Below are positions 17,185 to 26,733 of a stretch of DNA of 64,000 nucleotides, one piece after another. The stretch comes from Collibacillus ludicampi (lineage in GTDB: Bacteria > Bacillota > Bacilli > Tumebacillales > BOQE01), in NCBI RefSeq assembly GCF_023705585.1, contig NZ_BOQE01000001.1, positions 1,129,341 through 1,193,340 of the forward strand, read 5' to 3'. The translations under genes were made by a program, and so were the position numbers. Below the pieces are notes generated by a model. It saw nothing but the letters and a program-made list of their open reading frames with translations, was not told the origin of the DNA and made no database searches. Numbering within the stretch: the stretch's first letter is position 1; each line of letters begins with the position of its first letter.

Positions 17185-17889
17185 TCAGGGTTTCCACTTG
17201 ATGTTTTCGCGAATCACGCGGGCCGGATTACCGCCGACCAATGTATTCGGGGGGACATCTTTTGTGACAACGGAACCGGCCGCAACGACCGCTCCATCAC
17301 CGATGGTTACTCCTTTTAAGATCGTCGCTCGCGAACCGATCCATACGCGATTCCCAATCGTAATCTTTTTCGTGTTCGGACATCCGGGTTGGATGTGATG
17401 AAAATCGGTATCCATCAGTTGCACATCCCATGAGATGGCACAATCGGAGCCTATCTCGATATCCGATTTTACGATCACCCTTGAATTGGCTGTGATATAG
17501 CTGCGGTCACCGATTTTCAAGCGGGCGTTCGGCCCCACGAGGATCCGTACACCCGGACCCAAGCACACCTGTCCGTCGATCTCCAAAGTCCCGCCATCCG
17601 CAACTTGAATCACATTGCGGTCCAGTCCTTCTTGACCATTTTGCCCGATCTGTGTATTCATCCGTCCGACAATAAACTGTTTGCGAACGATCAAGTTTGC
17701 TGTTGGTGAAATCCTCCATCTCGTCTTCCAATGGGTGAACACCGGCAGGGGCACAGAAATGCTCCCCACGCGAAGACTCCAATACAAACTGTAAAGGTAA
17801 GAAAACAAGTCGCCTTTCAGAATCCGTTTGCTCACACGTCTGAATATGCCTTCCCTGCGGGATGAACGCTCTTCACATTCGGAACGCAT
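17185..17889 (-). CDS. Left-handed beta-helix acyltransferase
   Basis: A 234-residue protein whose C-terminal two thirds are hexapeptide repeats (GVRILVGPNARLKIG, IGSDCAISWDVQLMDTD, then ITIGNRVWIGSRATILKGV and IGDGAVVAAGSVVTKDVP) typical of maltose/galactoside O-acetyltransferase-like enzymes, with the catalytic-type H in DFHHI. These trimers transfer acetyl groups from acetyl-CoA, often onto surface sugars. The ATG at 17889 has AAAGGTG nine bases upstream; an ATG at 17922 is also possible but its GGGAGG is only two bases away. It is divergent from the two-component operon. Acceptor unknown. Confidence 0.82.
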   Translation of the reverse strand: MRSECEERSSRREGIFRRVSKRILKGDLFSYLYSLYWSLRVGSISVPLPVFTHWKTRWRISPTANLIVRKQFIVGRMNTQIGQNGQEGLDRNVIQVADGGTLEIDGQVCLGPGVRILVGPNARLKIGDRSYITANSRVIVKSDIEIGSDCAISWDVQLMDTDFHHIQPGCPNTKKITIGNRVWIGSRATILKGVTIGDGAVVAAGSVVTKDVPPNTLVGGNPARVIRENIKWKP

Positions 17890-18099
17890 AAGTGTTGCAC
17901 CTTTCAAACCTGACAACGTCATATCCTCCCTTGTTTCAGGCTTTTCATAATGAAATGGCAGGCATTGAGTCAGGTGACGTATGTCTACCAAATGATTAAA
18001 TCCTTAATGATCATATACCCGAAATGTGTCTGTGAGATGTCGAGTTTGTCAACTTACGAACAAATCGCTAAGATAAACTCATATGAAAGGAGGGCAACG

Positions 18100-18777
18100 A
18101 TGCAGACTATCCTGCTTGTTGAAGATGAAAAGCCGATCGCCCGACTGTTGCAAGCCTATCTGAAACAAGCCGGCTACCAGGTCGTTGTCGCCAGTGACGG
18201 TGTGGAGGCGATCGAGATCTTCGCTCGGGAAAATCCTGCCCTAGTGCTATTGGATCTGATGCTTCCAGGTCAAAATGGCTGGGTGGTTCTGGAGGAGATT
18301 CGCAAGCAGAGCAGTTGCCCAGTGATCATGCTGACCGCAAGAGGAGATGTCAAGGACCGGATTCGCGGCTTCAAGGAGGGGGCGGACGATTACATTCCCA
18401 AACCGTTCGACCCGGAAGAAGTGGTGGCTCGTGTACAAGCCGTGTTGAGACGTTCGGTCGGTTTGATCGAACAAGATATGGTGCAGATTGGCCGACTGAC
18501 CGTCGATTTTTCCGCGCGTACCGTTTCTCTCTCCGGAGAACCGGTTCCCTTGGCCCCGCGTGACTGGGAACTGCTCGCTTTTCTTATCCGCCATCCCAAC
18601 CAGTGCTTCACGCGAGATCAACTGCTCGATCACGTATGGGGGATGGACTACAGCGGTGGTGACCGCGCCGTCGATGTAGCGATCAAACGATTGCGCCAAT
18701 CCCTGAGAGACTGGCCGCCATCGGAAGGAGAGATCGTCACCATCCGCAGAATGGGGTATATGTTACGTGTTTTCTAA
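18100..18777 (+). CDS. OmpR/PhoB-family response regulator
   Basis: A 225-residue two-component regulator. The receiver domain has the acidic pair in LLVEDEKP, phosphoacceptor D52 in LLDLMLPG, and the conserved K in IPKPFDP. A winged-helix DNA-binding domain follows (about 130-223; PLAPRDWELLAFL, FTRDQLLDHVWG and VDVAIKRLRQSL, ending IRRMGYML). GAAAGGAGG precedes the ATG at 18100. The stop overlaps the start of the kinase gene by 11 bases, so the pair is co-translated. The stimulus is unknown. Confidence 0.93.
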   Translation: MQTILLVEDEKPIARLLQAYLKQAGYQVVVASDGVEAIEIFARENPALVLLDLMLPGQNGWVVLEEIRKQSSCPVIMLTARGDVKDRIRGFKEGADDYIPKPFDPEEVVARVQAVLRRSVGLIEQDMVQIGRLTVDFSARTVSLSGEPVPLAPRDWELLAFLIRHPNQCFTRDQLLDHVWGMDYSGGDRAVDVAIKRLRQSLRDWPPSEGEIVTIRRMGYMLRVF

Positions 18778-20224
18778 AACAACAAAACCATCCGGCCGCA
18801 GTGTTTCCCTGCTGCGTTATTGGACGACCCGCTACGTGCTCGTTTTGCTCGGCAGCCTGTTCGTTATCGGTGTGATCGCCATCTATTGGGTACGCAGCAA
18901 TGCATATGAACAAAGTTTTGAATTGATGGAACTAAGGGCTTTCCAACTTGCCGACCTCTGCGCACAGGTTCTGAACGGCCCCGGGTCGCTTGAAAAACTC
19001 AAACACCTCAAGGAAATCCGCACCAACCGCTCGGTCATCCAACTGATGGATCATCAGGGGCACTTGTCGATCCTCTCTAACGGGAAATACGAAGAGATCG
19101 CCAGTACCTTGCCTGATCACACCCGTTTGTTTACCGAGATTTTGCATGGCCAATCCACAAGAGAAGTGATTCCGGTGGACGGACAAACATGGCTTCGTGT
19201 CGGTGTCCCAATTCCAGAAGAAATTCCTCATGGCAGCGGGCTTTTTCTTTCGGTGCCGGCAACGGATGTTCTGCCCAAATTTGAGCAGCTTTACGGACCG
19301 ATCGCTTCCCTGATCGGCTCGGTCGCATTGGCCGGGTGGCTTGTGATCTATTTTCTCTCGCGAAAACTCACCTCTCCTTTACGTCAGGTGGCAGAAGCGG
19401 CACAAATGATCGCAGAAGGCGGTTACGACCCGGATTTGCCGAAAGAAGTCAAAGAGAGGGAACTGCAGCAATTGATCACCTCCTTTCGCGACATGGCCGA
19501 ACGATTGAAACAGCTCGAACAAATGCGCACCGAACTGCTCGCGGGCGTCTCCCACGAATTACGCACCCCGATCACTTCGATCCGAGGGATGATCCAGGCG
19601 GTACTCGGAAAGGTGGTCACGGATGAAGAAGCGGACGAATTTCTACAGATCTCGCTCGAAGAAGCCAAACGCCTGCAAAAAATGGTCGAGGATTTGCTCA
19701 GTTTTTCTTCGTTCGAAGCGGGGGCCATTCCGCTGCAAAAGAATCCTGTGGAACTGGCCGCACTGGTGGAAGAAGTCATTCAGCAGCTCCGCGTACTCAG
19801 CCAATTTGCCGATGTGCGCATCGAGCGCGATCTCCCTGAGAACGCTGTGTGGATACAAGGGGATGCGGGACTGTTACGCCAGATTCTCATCAACCTGCTC
19901 AACAACAGCCGCGCCGCCTCTCCCCCTGACACAACCATCCGTGTTACCCTGCGCGAACGCGACGGGCAGATCGAACTCGATGTACAAGATGAAGGCCGCG
20001 GAATCCCGCCGGAAGAGCAGCCGTTTATTTTCGAACGTTTTTATCGCGGAAAAAACGGCCAGAAACAAAACCGCGGCCTCGGCCTCGGCCTGACGATCTC
20101 TCGCATGCTTGCCCAGGCACATGGCGGAGATTTGGTACTTGTACAGACGTCGCCCGCCGGTACCACCTTCCGTATCATCCTGCCCGTTTTTCCGCATCGT
20201 AAACAGCACAAGGCCTCTCCCTGA
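18767..20224 (+). CDS. Membrane sensor histidine kinase
   Basis: A 485-residue kinase and partner of the preceding regulator. Two membrane helices (about 22-42 and 175-196) enclose an extracellular sensor of about 130 residues; then come HAMP (about 197-250), HisKA with VSHELRTPIT (phosphoacceptor H263) and HATPase_c with NLLNNSRAA, DEGRGIPPE, and GLGLGLTISRM. It starts with GTG at 18767 inside the regulator gene. Signal and regulon cannot be read from sequence. A terminator follows. Confidence 0.92.
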   Translation: MFSKTTKPSGRSVSLLRYWTTRYVLVLLGSLFVIGVIAIYWVRSNAYEQSFELMELRAFQLADLCAQVLNGPGSLEKLKHLKEIRTNRSVIQLMDHQGHLSILSNGKYEEIASTLPDHTRLFTEILHGQSTREVIPVDGQTWLRVGVPIPEEIPHGSGLFLSVPATDVLPKFEQLYGPIASLIGSVALAGWLVIYFLSRKLTSPLRQVAEAAQMIAEGGYDPDLPKEVKERELQQLITSFRDMAERLKQLEQMRTELLAGVSHELRTPITSIRGMIQAVLGKVVTDEEADEFLQISLEEAKRLQKMVEDLLSFSSFEAGAIPLQKNPVELAALVEEVIQQLRVLSQFADVRIERDLPENAVWIQGDAGLLRQILINLLNNSRAASPPDTTIRVTLRERDGQIELDVQDEGRGIPPEEQPFIFERFYRGKNGQKQNRGLGLGLTISRMLAQAHGGDLVLVQTSPAGTTFRIILPVFPHRKQHKASP

Positions 20225-20244
20225 TAAAGGAAGAGGCCTTGTTT
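20210..20244 (+). terminator. Terminator of the two-component operon
   Basis: AAGGCCTCT / AGAGGCCTT with a 13-nt loop, then GTTTT; it overlaps the last codons of the kinase gene. Confidence 0.7.
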
Positions 20245-20358
20245 TCATTTCAAAAAAATTTTTCTCGACTTCGACAAATATCAACAACTTTTTCGGCAGC
20301 GTTCAAGTATACTGGTGCTTGTGTTTGAATTTTTATGATTGATTTTGAGGGGATCAGA

Positions 20359-20529
20359 ATGGATGAACACATATTGCAAAAGATCATCGAACAGTTACAA
20401 TTCGAACTGATTCAGTTGGCTGCGGAAAAGAAAAGCCTCACTGATGAAACGGTTATCGCCAAGAGTCAGTTGTTGGACAAATATTTGCTGATCGCTCAAC
20501 GCGAAAAGATGAAACAGGTATGCCGTTAA
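20359..20529 (+). CDS. Spo0E-like aspartyl-phosphate phosphatase
   Basis: A 56-residue helical hairpin protein. The second helix carries the family signature S-Q-x-L-D (KSQLLDKYLL). Spo0E-type proteins dephosphorylate Spo0A-P and so delay sporulation. GAGGGGATC precedes the ATG at 20359. It stands alone after the two-component operon. The short length leaves some doubt about its target, but the signature and size fit the family well. Confidence 0.8.
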   Translation: MDEHILQKIIEQLQFELIQLAAEKKSLTDETVIAKSQLLDKYLLIAQREKMKQVCR

Positions 20530-20547
20530 TCGTTCAAGACGCACTGA

Positions 20548-20889
20548 TTATCGCACAATCAAAGCTACCCCGATCATGATCACCACGACTCCCATCCAAC
20601 GGGTGAAAGAAACAGGTTCATGAAAGATCAGCCACGCGGCGATCACCCCGAATACATACGAGAGACTCTGCAACGGATAAGCCACGCTAAGATTCACACG
20701 GGACAGGACGCCAAACCACAAGCCGGTCGCCAATACATACAAGAAAAGCCCTGTCAGGATCCACGGGGATAAAAATACTTGCATCCAATTGGACAGATGG
20801 AAGCCCCCTGCTTGTTCCAAGCCCATTTTGAAAAAAATTTGCCCAACGACAAGCAACAGTACATTGAGCAAAAGAAGCGTATAAACCAT
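20548..20889 (-). CDS. Small EamA/SMR-type membrane transporter
   Basis: A 113-residue protein with four predicted membrane helices, ending in a typical RWMGVVVIMIGVALI segment. Similar small proteins (ArnE/ArnF-like) flip undecaprenyl-phosphate-linked sugars. Its ATG overlaps the stop of the upstream DUF2304 gene (TAATG), so it belongs to the same unit as the GT2 gene. A flippase for the GT2 product, used by the GT39 enzyme upstream, is the simplest reading; this is inference. Confidence 0.78.
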   Translation of the reverse strand: MVYTLLLLNVLLLVVGQIFFKMGLEQAGGFHLSNWMQVFLSPWILTGLFLYVLATGLWFGVLSRVNLSVAYPLQSLSYVFGVIAAWLIFHEPVSFTRWMGVVVIMIGVALIVR

Positions 20890-21269
20890 TACACAACTTT
20901 CCTTTCGCCGGATGAGGACGGTTCATGTTTCTTGGAAGGCGCGCTCAGTTGCTCTTTTAATAGCGCCACTTCCTGCGTCAAACGCACAACCCGGTCATTC
21001 AGTTTCGAGATCACCACAGTTAAATGCAAGATGAGTGTAAAACAAAAGATCAAACCGAATAAAAATAACATCGACGGCGCATAATAAATATGAAGATAAG
21101 AAGCCATTTTTTCCACAAGCGAACGGCTGGATGACAAGACAATCAAAACGAGACCTACCAGAAGCCACAAAAGCGAATACTGCTCTTTCAGTCGCTTCCG
21201 CCGCACAAGATCGAGAACGACGAAGATGAAGACGACCGAAAAAGCGATCGCGAATACGAATACATCCAT
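20889..21269 (-). CDS. DUF2304 family membrane protein
   Basis: A 126-residue protein with three predicted membrane helices (about 5-22, 35-53, 63-85) and a charged C-terminal coiled region. Its pattern (RRKRLKEQYSLLWLL) is typical of DUF2304 proteins, which are often encoded beside dolichyl-phosphate-mannose-synthase-like GT2 genes, as here. The biochemical role is unknown. GAGGGGGGA precedes the ATG. Confidence 0.8.
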   Translation of the reverse strand: MDVFVFAIAFSVVFIFVVLDLVRRKRLKEQYSLLWLLVGLVLIVLSSSRSLVEKMASYLHIYYAPSMLFLFGLIFCFTLILHLTVVISKLNDRVVRLTQEVALLKEQLSAPSKKHEPSSSGERKVV

Positions 21270-21292
21270 TCCGATTCCCCCCTCGAATACGA

Positions 21293-22006
21293 TTACGTTT
21301 TCGTGATCGTAGGTTTGCGCAATACATTCATCACGAGCGCAAGCCCGACCTTTACCATGTAATACACAGATTTCAGCGGTGTGATCGACGAGCGCCCCGC
21401 CTTCCTCTCTTCCATTTCCACAGGCACTTCCCGGATTTTGTACCCATTCAGATGAACGAGTACGAGCGCTTCAACCTCCGGATAATCGGTCGGGTAGTTC
21501 TGTGCGAACAGACGCATCACATTTCGGTTGACGACGCGGTAACCGCTCGTCGTATCGTACACGGGTTTGCCGATGATCAAGCTCACCATTTTTGAGAGAA
21601 TGATCATCCCGATGCGCCTCGTCCACGTGGAGCGATAGCGGGTTTTCTCCACATAACGGGAACCGAGAATCAGATCGGCTTCCCCCTTTTCCAGGTGAGT
21701 GAGCAAACGCGGAAGATCGGCCGGATCGTGCTGTCCGTCCGCGTCGATCTGCACGGCCGCGTCATAGCCGTTCCGATAAGCATACAGGTAACCGGTCTGC
21801 ATACCGCCGCCGATTCCCAGGTTAAATGGCAGATCGACCACTTGCGCGCCCGCCTGCCGAGCGACCTGGGAAGTCGCATCCGTTGACCCGTCGTTGACGA
21901 CCAACACATCGACAGACGGGACGGCACGGCGAATCTTTTGGATGACATGACCAACGCTCTTTTCTTCATTATAAGCCGGGATGATGACCAGGACTTTCTT
22001 GGACAT
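21293..22006 (-). CDS. GT2 polyprenyl-phosphate glycosyltransferase
   Basis: A 237-residue GT-A enzyme resembling dolichyl-phosphate mannose synthase: VIIPAYNEEKSVGHVI, VVNDGSTDATSQVA, the metal site DADGQHDP and LILGSRYVE. Such enzymes load a nucleotide sugar onto undecaprenyl phosphate on the cytoplasmic face. AAAGGAGG precedes the ATG. With DUF2304, the SMR-like transporter and the GT39 gene upstream it forms a sugar-lipid donor system; the sugar is unknown. A 560-bp cluster of hairpin repeats separates it from the GT39 gene. Confidence 0.9.
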   Translation of the reverse strand: MSKKVLVIIPAYNEEKSVGHVIQKIRRAVPSVDVLVVNDGSTDATSQVARQAGAQVVDLPFNLGIGGGMQTGYLYAYRNGYDAAVQIDADGQHDPADLPRLLTHLEKGEADLILGSRYVEKTRYRSTWTRRIGMIILSKMVSLIIGKPVYDTTSGYRVVNRNVMRLFAQNYPTDYPEVEALVLVHLNGYKIREVPVEMEERKAGRSSITPLKSVYYMVKVGLALVMNVLRKPTITKT

Positions 22007-22041
22007 GATGCGGCCTCCTTTCTATATAGAAATTCAGTGCT

Positions 22042-22544
22042 GGGGAGGGTGTAATGCTTTGCGCGTAATAGCGACTCAAGGTAGCCACTCATTGCGCAAG
22101 CGGCACCATCAGAAGAGTGAATAATGTCTTTGGGGAGGCGTAATGCTTTGCGTGAGACAGCGACTTTGGAGGTCGTCTCGCAACATATGATCATATTCCG
22201 TGCGAGACGACCTCCACGGAGCGCGAACGCAAAGTATACGCCCAACAAACTACACATTTTCGAGATAGCCACTCATGCCGCAAGCGGCACCATCAGTGGA
22301 TGATCGTTTCATGTGCGGGAAGAAAAATGTAAGGCTGCCACAAGCAACGAAATTAGCTTTTGGGTGGGTGTATCGCTTTGCAGCGTAGAGGTGAGTGGAA
22401 GGTCGTTCCGAAACCGCTATTAATAACCCAAGCGGAACGACCTTCATCGAACCCAAGCGCAAAGCGATACATCCACCCAAGCACTCATTTTCAAGGCAGA
22501 TGTCTCGCACAAAGCATGCGCCCACCAAACCACACACTTTCAAA
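22042..22544 (+). repeat. Tandem cluster of hairpin repeat units (D)
   Basis: Head-to-tail units fill the gap between two glycosyltransferase genes. They are a truncated L-arm piece (22042-22077); a complete type-I unit with tail (22084-22125), L arm (22134-22181), loop, R arm (22202-22243) and flank to 22263; a complete type-II unit with tail (22268-22358), L arm (22361-22410), loop, R arm (22432-22478) and flank to 22494; and a truncated R-arm end (22502-22544). All have the same orientation. Type II differs from type I by a TCGTTCCGC rather than TCGTCTCGC tip. Confidence 0.85.
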
Positions 22545-22573
22545 TCAGCTGTCTCACACAAAGCTAACTTTCA

Positions 22574-23755
22574 CTACACGTTCCCCTCCTGCCTCGTCAA
22601 TAGCCGGGCGAGGACGATCGCTCCCCCCATGATCAGAAACGGCATCATCGGAAACGCATAGCGGGTCAAAGGCAAGAACATCAATTGAATCCCCGTCATG
22701 CCGATGAGAATGAACGCGAAGAGACGAAGTTCGCGCCACACCCAGGCGAGAACAACGCTCAACCATCCTATCACGACGATGGGCAGATGCATGGGAATGA
22801 GACTATCAAGGAAGCCTGCGTGCGGGATATCGTACCAAGGGCCACGGAACATATACCACCATTTCCCGACGGTAAACCATTTGATAAACAACCAAGTTTC
22901 CTGAGTAAAACCTTCCCGAATCCTCTTCCAGGCGAGTGCGCTCTGATCCACCCCTTGCAGATTTTTAAAGAGCGCGTCCCCTTCACGGAAATACGGGTCT
23001 GTCCCTGCAAGCAAAGGATTGCCGCTTTGCGTGGCCAATAACACCAAATGCCCCAGCGATTCCAGATTGCGGATCCACCAGGGAATCATCACGAGGACGA
23101 ACCCGAGTCCCGTGGCTGTCAAGAGCCAGAGGATGTTCCTACACCTTTGGATGAAAAAATGATAGAAAAGCGGAAGAATGAGCAGAGGCGCGCTCGCCGG
23201 ACGAACCAGCACCGATAACGCGAAAACCCCGCCGCTGAGAAACGTCCATCCGACCGACTCCTTCTGCATGCCGAGCAAAAACAGATACACGTAAAGCATA
23301 AAGAGAAATACAAACAATGTTTCCGTCAATATGGCAGCCGGTGACCAAACCATGCTGACATAGAAAGCGGAAACCAGCGCTGTGAGCATGGCTGCCGTTA
23401 CCCCGTGCAAACGGCGGACGATCAGATAACTGAGCAGAATCGTCCCGACTGACAGCAAGGCCTGGATCCCGCGCACTTTCATTAATGGGCTGCCTGCACC
23501 CGCCCAAAACAACTTATAAATCATGGCGAGAAACAAAGGATATCCCGGCGTGACATACGCATCCGGCCCGCCTCCCCAGTAACTGTAGACCCCTGTCGTC
23601 AAGAGGCGGCGCACCATCGCATCATAATTCTTGGCATCGCCGAACAGAGGAGGTTGTTGTACTTTCACAAGAAAATAGAATCGCAGTAGAAGCGCTGCAA
23701 GCAAAATGAGCGAAACGAGAAACCATTCCCCTCGCAGCAGCCTTGTCTTCGCCAT
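22574..23755 (-). CDS. GT39-type membrane glycosyltransferase
   Basis: A 393-residue multi-pass protein (about 9-10 helices) of the ArnT/protein-mannosyltransferase superfamily. The N-terminal periplasmic-loop signature is present (LFGDAKNYDAMVRRLL, then PDAYVTPGYPLFLAM) with the acidic catalytic-type residues. These enzymes use polyprenyl-phosphate sugars on the outer face of the membrane. GAGGGAGCAC precedes the ATG. The GT2 donor gene lies downstream on the same strand. A second gene of this kind is cut by the window edge at 62892-64000. Confidence 0.85.
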   Translation of the reverse strand: MAKTRLLRGEWFLVSLILLAALLLRFYFLVKVQQPPLFGDAKNYDAMVRRLLTTGVYSYWGGGPDAYVTPGYPLFLAMIYKLFWAGAGSPLMKVRGIQALLSVGTILLSYLIVRRLHGVTAAMLTALVSAFYVSMVWSPAAILTETLFVFLFMLYVYLFLLGMQKESVGWTFLSGGVFALSVLVRPASAPLLILPLFYHFFIQRCRNILWLLTATGLGFVLVMIPWWIRNLESLGHLVLLATQSGNPLLAGTDPYFREGDALFKNLQGVDQSALAWKRIREGFTQETWLFIKWFTVGKWWYMFRGPWYDIPHAGFLDSLIPMHLPIVVIGWLSVVLAWVWRELRLFAFILIGMTGIQLMFLPLTRYAFPMMPFLIMGGAIVLARLLTRQEGNV

Positions 23756-23857
23756 GTGCTCCCTCTTTTCAACAGTATTTCGCGAACATTATATCATAAT
23801 CAACTTTGGCTATGATATAATCGACGGGGTATTTGTCAGGGAGGAGGGGAATTTTTT

Positions 23858-25078
23858 GTGAAAATAGACACATATAAGAACTGGGGCATCATCGCACTGA
23901 CCTGGTTCCCGCTCGTTGACTTCGCGTTACGAAAGATACCGATCGTGGGAGTCCTCGGTTCCGTATGGGACAAGCTGATCCTGATTGTCCTCGCTGCTCT
24001 GGCTTTGAGACGCTATCTGCTGGGGGAGCGGATCGAACAGTTGCCGTACCACCGTGTATTGATCGCCTTCATTCTCCTTGGAGTCGCTTATCTGGCGATC
24101 GACCTTTCAAGTTTCGCTGTCGATTTTGAAGGATTCCGTGCGGTATACTGGTACGCTTTTTACGTGTTTGTCCTTCCCTATTTTATAGATGAGAAATTCG
24201 CCAAAACGCTCGTGCGTTGGAGTCTCGTGGCAGCATTATTGATCAGCTTGCACGGGATTTACCAGTTCATTGTGAAAGCGCCGATCCCAAGCAACTGGGT
24301 GGATGCGGGGGAAACTGTGCGCACCCGCGTATACTCTGTTTTTGGCAGCCCCAATATTATGGGCAGTTACCTGATCCTGATGTTCCCGACGGCGGCAGGC
24401 ATGGCATGGGCCGCACGTTCACGGAAAGAACGATTGTTCTTTGCGTTGATCGCCGCCGCGACGTTAGCCGCTCTCGTGTTCACATATACGCGCGGCGCTT
24501 GGATGGCACTCTTTGCCGCGCTTGTCATCATGGCTGTCTTGTTTGACAAGAGACTGCTCATTCTCATCCTGGTAGCGGGTGTGGCTGCATTGTTCGTCCC
24601 GGCTATTCACAAGCGCGTGTTTGAACTGTTTACACCGCTTTATTGGATGAAAAGCGCCAAAGACGGACGGATTTTCCGTTGGTTGCTCGCATATGACATC
24701 ATTCGGCACAACCCGCTGTTCGGCGCAGGACTCGGCCATTTCGGGGGAGCAGTCGCCGCAAGAAACTTCAACGCTCCCTATTCCGACAACTATTATGCCA
24801 AGACTTTGGGGGAAATGGGGATCGTCGGTCTGAGCACTATGCTCACTCTGTTTGTCACGGTGATGCGCAACTTGTATACAAGGATTTTTAAACCTTTGCG
24901 CGTTCACCAGGACTGGCCGCTCTTGCTAGGGATGTTCACCGGCTGCCTCGCCGTTTTGGTGCAATGCGCGGTGGAAAATGTCTTTGAAGTGCCTGCCATG
25001 AACTTCATGTTCTGGCTATTCGTCACCTTGATCGTGATTATGACGCGCGCTTCAGGAAAGGAGGAAAGCAAGGAATGA
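23858..25078 (+). CDS. O-antigen ligase/polymerase-like membrane protein
   Basis: A 406-residue protein with about 11 membrane helices and the Wzy/WaaL-type pattern: VFGSPNIMGSYLILM, FTYTRGAWMA and, late in the protein, the HNPLFGAGLGHFGG signature with the conserved R/H residues. Members polymerise or ligate surface polysaccharide outside the membrane. It starts with GTG after GGGAGGAGGGG and overlaps the next gene by four bases (ATGA). It is the first gene of a three-gene unit, divergent from the GT39-GT2 unit. Confidence 0.85.
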   Translation: MKIDTYKNWGIIALTWFPLVDFALRKIPIVGVLGSVWDKLILIVLAALALRRYLLGERIEQLPYHRVLIAFILLGVAYLAIDLSSFAVDFEGFRAVYWYAFYVFVLPYFIDEKFAKTLVRWSLVAALLISLHGIYQFIVKAPIPSNWVDAGETVRTRVYSVFGSPNIMGSYLILMFPTAAGMAWAARSRKERLFFALIAAATLAALVFTYTRGAWMALFAALVIMAVLFDKRLLILILVAGVAALFVPAIHKRVFELFTPLYWMKSAKDGRIFRWLLAYDIIRHNPLFGAGLGHFGGAVAARNFNAPYSDNYYAKTLGEMGIVGLSTMLTLFVTVMRNLYTRIFKPLRVHQDWPLLLGMFTGCLAVLVQCAVENVFEVPAMNFMFWLFVTLIVIMTRASGKEESKE

Positions 25079-26733
25079 AAGCGAATGGGATCCCATCATC
25101 GAGACGATCGAGCATCCTTCCGATCGTTCTGCTTGTGCTCTATGCCGTCTTCCTTGTGACCTTCTATGATTTGGTCGTCATCCCTCTCGCGTTGGATCTC
25201 TCCTATATCGGGTTTCTCATGATCGGCGCGGGAGCAGTCATCAGCTGGTTCGCCATTCCGAAAGCATGGAGACGTACCTTTTCCTTGTTGACTTTGCTGA
25301 TCCTGCTTCTTTGTTATGGAGTCAACAGCATCTACTCCGACTCGCTGGCATGGCGGTTCGTCGAATTTCCGGTGATGTTTGCGATTCTGGGGTGGATTGC
25401 TTCTCGATACGCGAAAATTCGCTGGACATACACATTGACCCTGCTCGTATCGGTAGCCGTCCTGCTGGCGCTCATCCCTTTGGGAAGCATGCCTTTCTAC
25501 AGCAAGTTCGGGATCGCGGCGAAAAGCGATCAGTTGGATGCACGCCCGCTGTTTCCCCTATATCCGCTCGTCAACAAGGGGAACGCGATCTATTCATTAG
25601 GCGACCTGCCTAAAACGGACGAACAGGATACGTTGCAAGAAGACGAACAACAACTGGAACAAGTCAAAAAAGGGTCGAATGCTTCCTCCACACTCCGCGA
25701 TTGGTTCAGCCGCTTGTTCGGCAAGAAGCCCGTCGATCCGAATGCGGTTGCCGCACGCATCAAGAAACAACTGGAAAATGTCGACGTCTTACAGTTCACT
25801 CCGGATACAGGGTACAAAAAGGAACCCGCCACGCAAGCGGAAGTCGCTTCCCTGCCTTTTTCTTCGCTCGGGCTGGCAGGCTTCCCTTACTATTCATCCA
25901 GTTGGAGCGTGGAAAACGGTGTGGTCAAGCAGCATTTTACGCCTGTCGATGATCCCAAACAGGTGCTTACCAGTTTCTTTGATCCGTTATCCATCACTGT
26001 CGCCATGGATGAACGGGCCGCTCGCTCGGTGAAAGAGAGCCGCAACAACTGGAATGATAGGTTTGGCCTGCATACAAACGTGGAGATTCCGGGTGCGACA
26101 ATCATCGGCCAAGGCAAGTTTCTACCGGGTACCGGCACGCAACTGGTGATCGAAGGAGCGAACGAATTGAAACTTGTGGATGCCAGCCATCCGGATGGAC
26201 CAGCGCTCGCCACGTGGAAAGGAACATGGGTAGAACCTTTAACGAGCGATCTGATCATCGCCGATATCGACGGAGATGGCCTGGACGAACTTCTGATCAA
26301 TACCACGCCGGCGAAAATCTTGAAATTGAAACCTGACCACACATGGGAAACGTTATGGCAAAGCGGCCTGGCGAAAGAGAAAGATTCGTTCCGCTTTGAA
26401 TTTGTAAGCCATGACCCGAATCTGAAGAAACCTGTGATCATCGCGAATGACCCGAGTCTGATCCGCGATGTGAACACCCGATATCTTACGGCTTATACGT
26501 ACGACAACGGTCAATTGAACCGTGTATGGCGGATGTATAAGGAGAATATCGTCTTCCCGCACCCGATTTCTGCAGATCTGTGGGTGACACAACTGTACGG
26601 TACACAACAATTTTTCGTCTTGAAGTCTCTACCCTATCCTGTCGTGCCTGTACTTGTTGGGTTGTATGGGCTGTTGGTGCTGGCAGGTTACGGTTATCAA
26701 TGGGTGCAAAGGGGGAAAGGCCGACATGCGTAG
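25075..26733 (+). CDS. Membrane protein with FG-GAP-like exported domain
   Basis: A 552-residue protein of unknown function. About five to six helices lie in residues 15-145, a linker with charged coiled stretch follows (about 190-240), then a large exported beta-rich region containing an FG-GAP/VCBS-like repeat (LIIADIDGDGLDELLIN), and a final membrane helix (about 520-542). It overlaps the upstream Wzy-like gene by 4 bp and the downstream lipoprotein gene by 8 bp, so the three are translated together. The D-x-D-x-D-G repeat may bind calcium. A role in surface polymer assembly is suggested only by context. Confidence 0.75.
   Translation: MKANGIPSSRRSSILPIVLLVLYAVFLVTFYDLVVIPLALDLSYIGFLMIGAGAVISWFAIPKAWRRTFSLLTLLILLLCYGVNSIYSDSLAWRFVEFPVMFAILGWIASRYAKIRWTYTLTLLVSVAVLLALIPLGSMPFYSKFGIAAKSDQLDARPLFPLYPLVNKGNAIYSLGDLPKTDEQDTLQEDEQQLEQVKKGSNASSTLRDWFSRLFGKKPVDPNAVAARIKKQLENVDVLQFTPDTGYKKEPATQAEVASLPFSSLGLAGFPYYSSSWSVENGVVKQHFTPVDDPKQVLTSFFDPLSITVAMDERAARSVKESRNNWNDRFGLHTNVEIPGATIIGQGKFLPGTGTQLVIEGANELKLVDASHPDGPALATWKGTWVEPLTSDLIIADIDGDGLDELLINTTPAKILKLKPDHTWETLWQSGLAKEKDSFRFEFVSHDPNLKKPVIIANDPSLIRDVNTRYLTAYTYDNGQLNRVWRMYKENIVFPHPISADLWVTQLYGTQQFFVLKSLPYPVVPVLVGLYGLLVLAGYGYQWVQRGKGRHA

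Noticed and set aside
22360-22632. Open frames running through the hairpin repeats (also near 5.7, 10.7, 29.9, 49.9 and 62.6 kb)
   Set aside because: Similar peptides recur only because the DNA repeats recur; frames run on both strands and change direction with the unit, and none has proper start signals.
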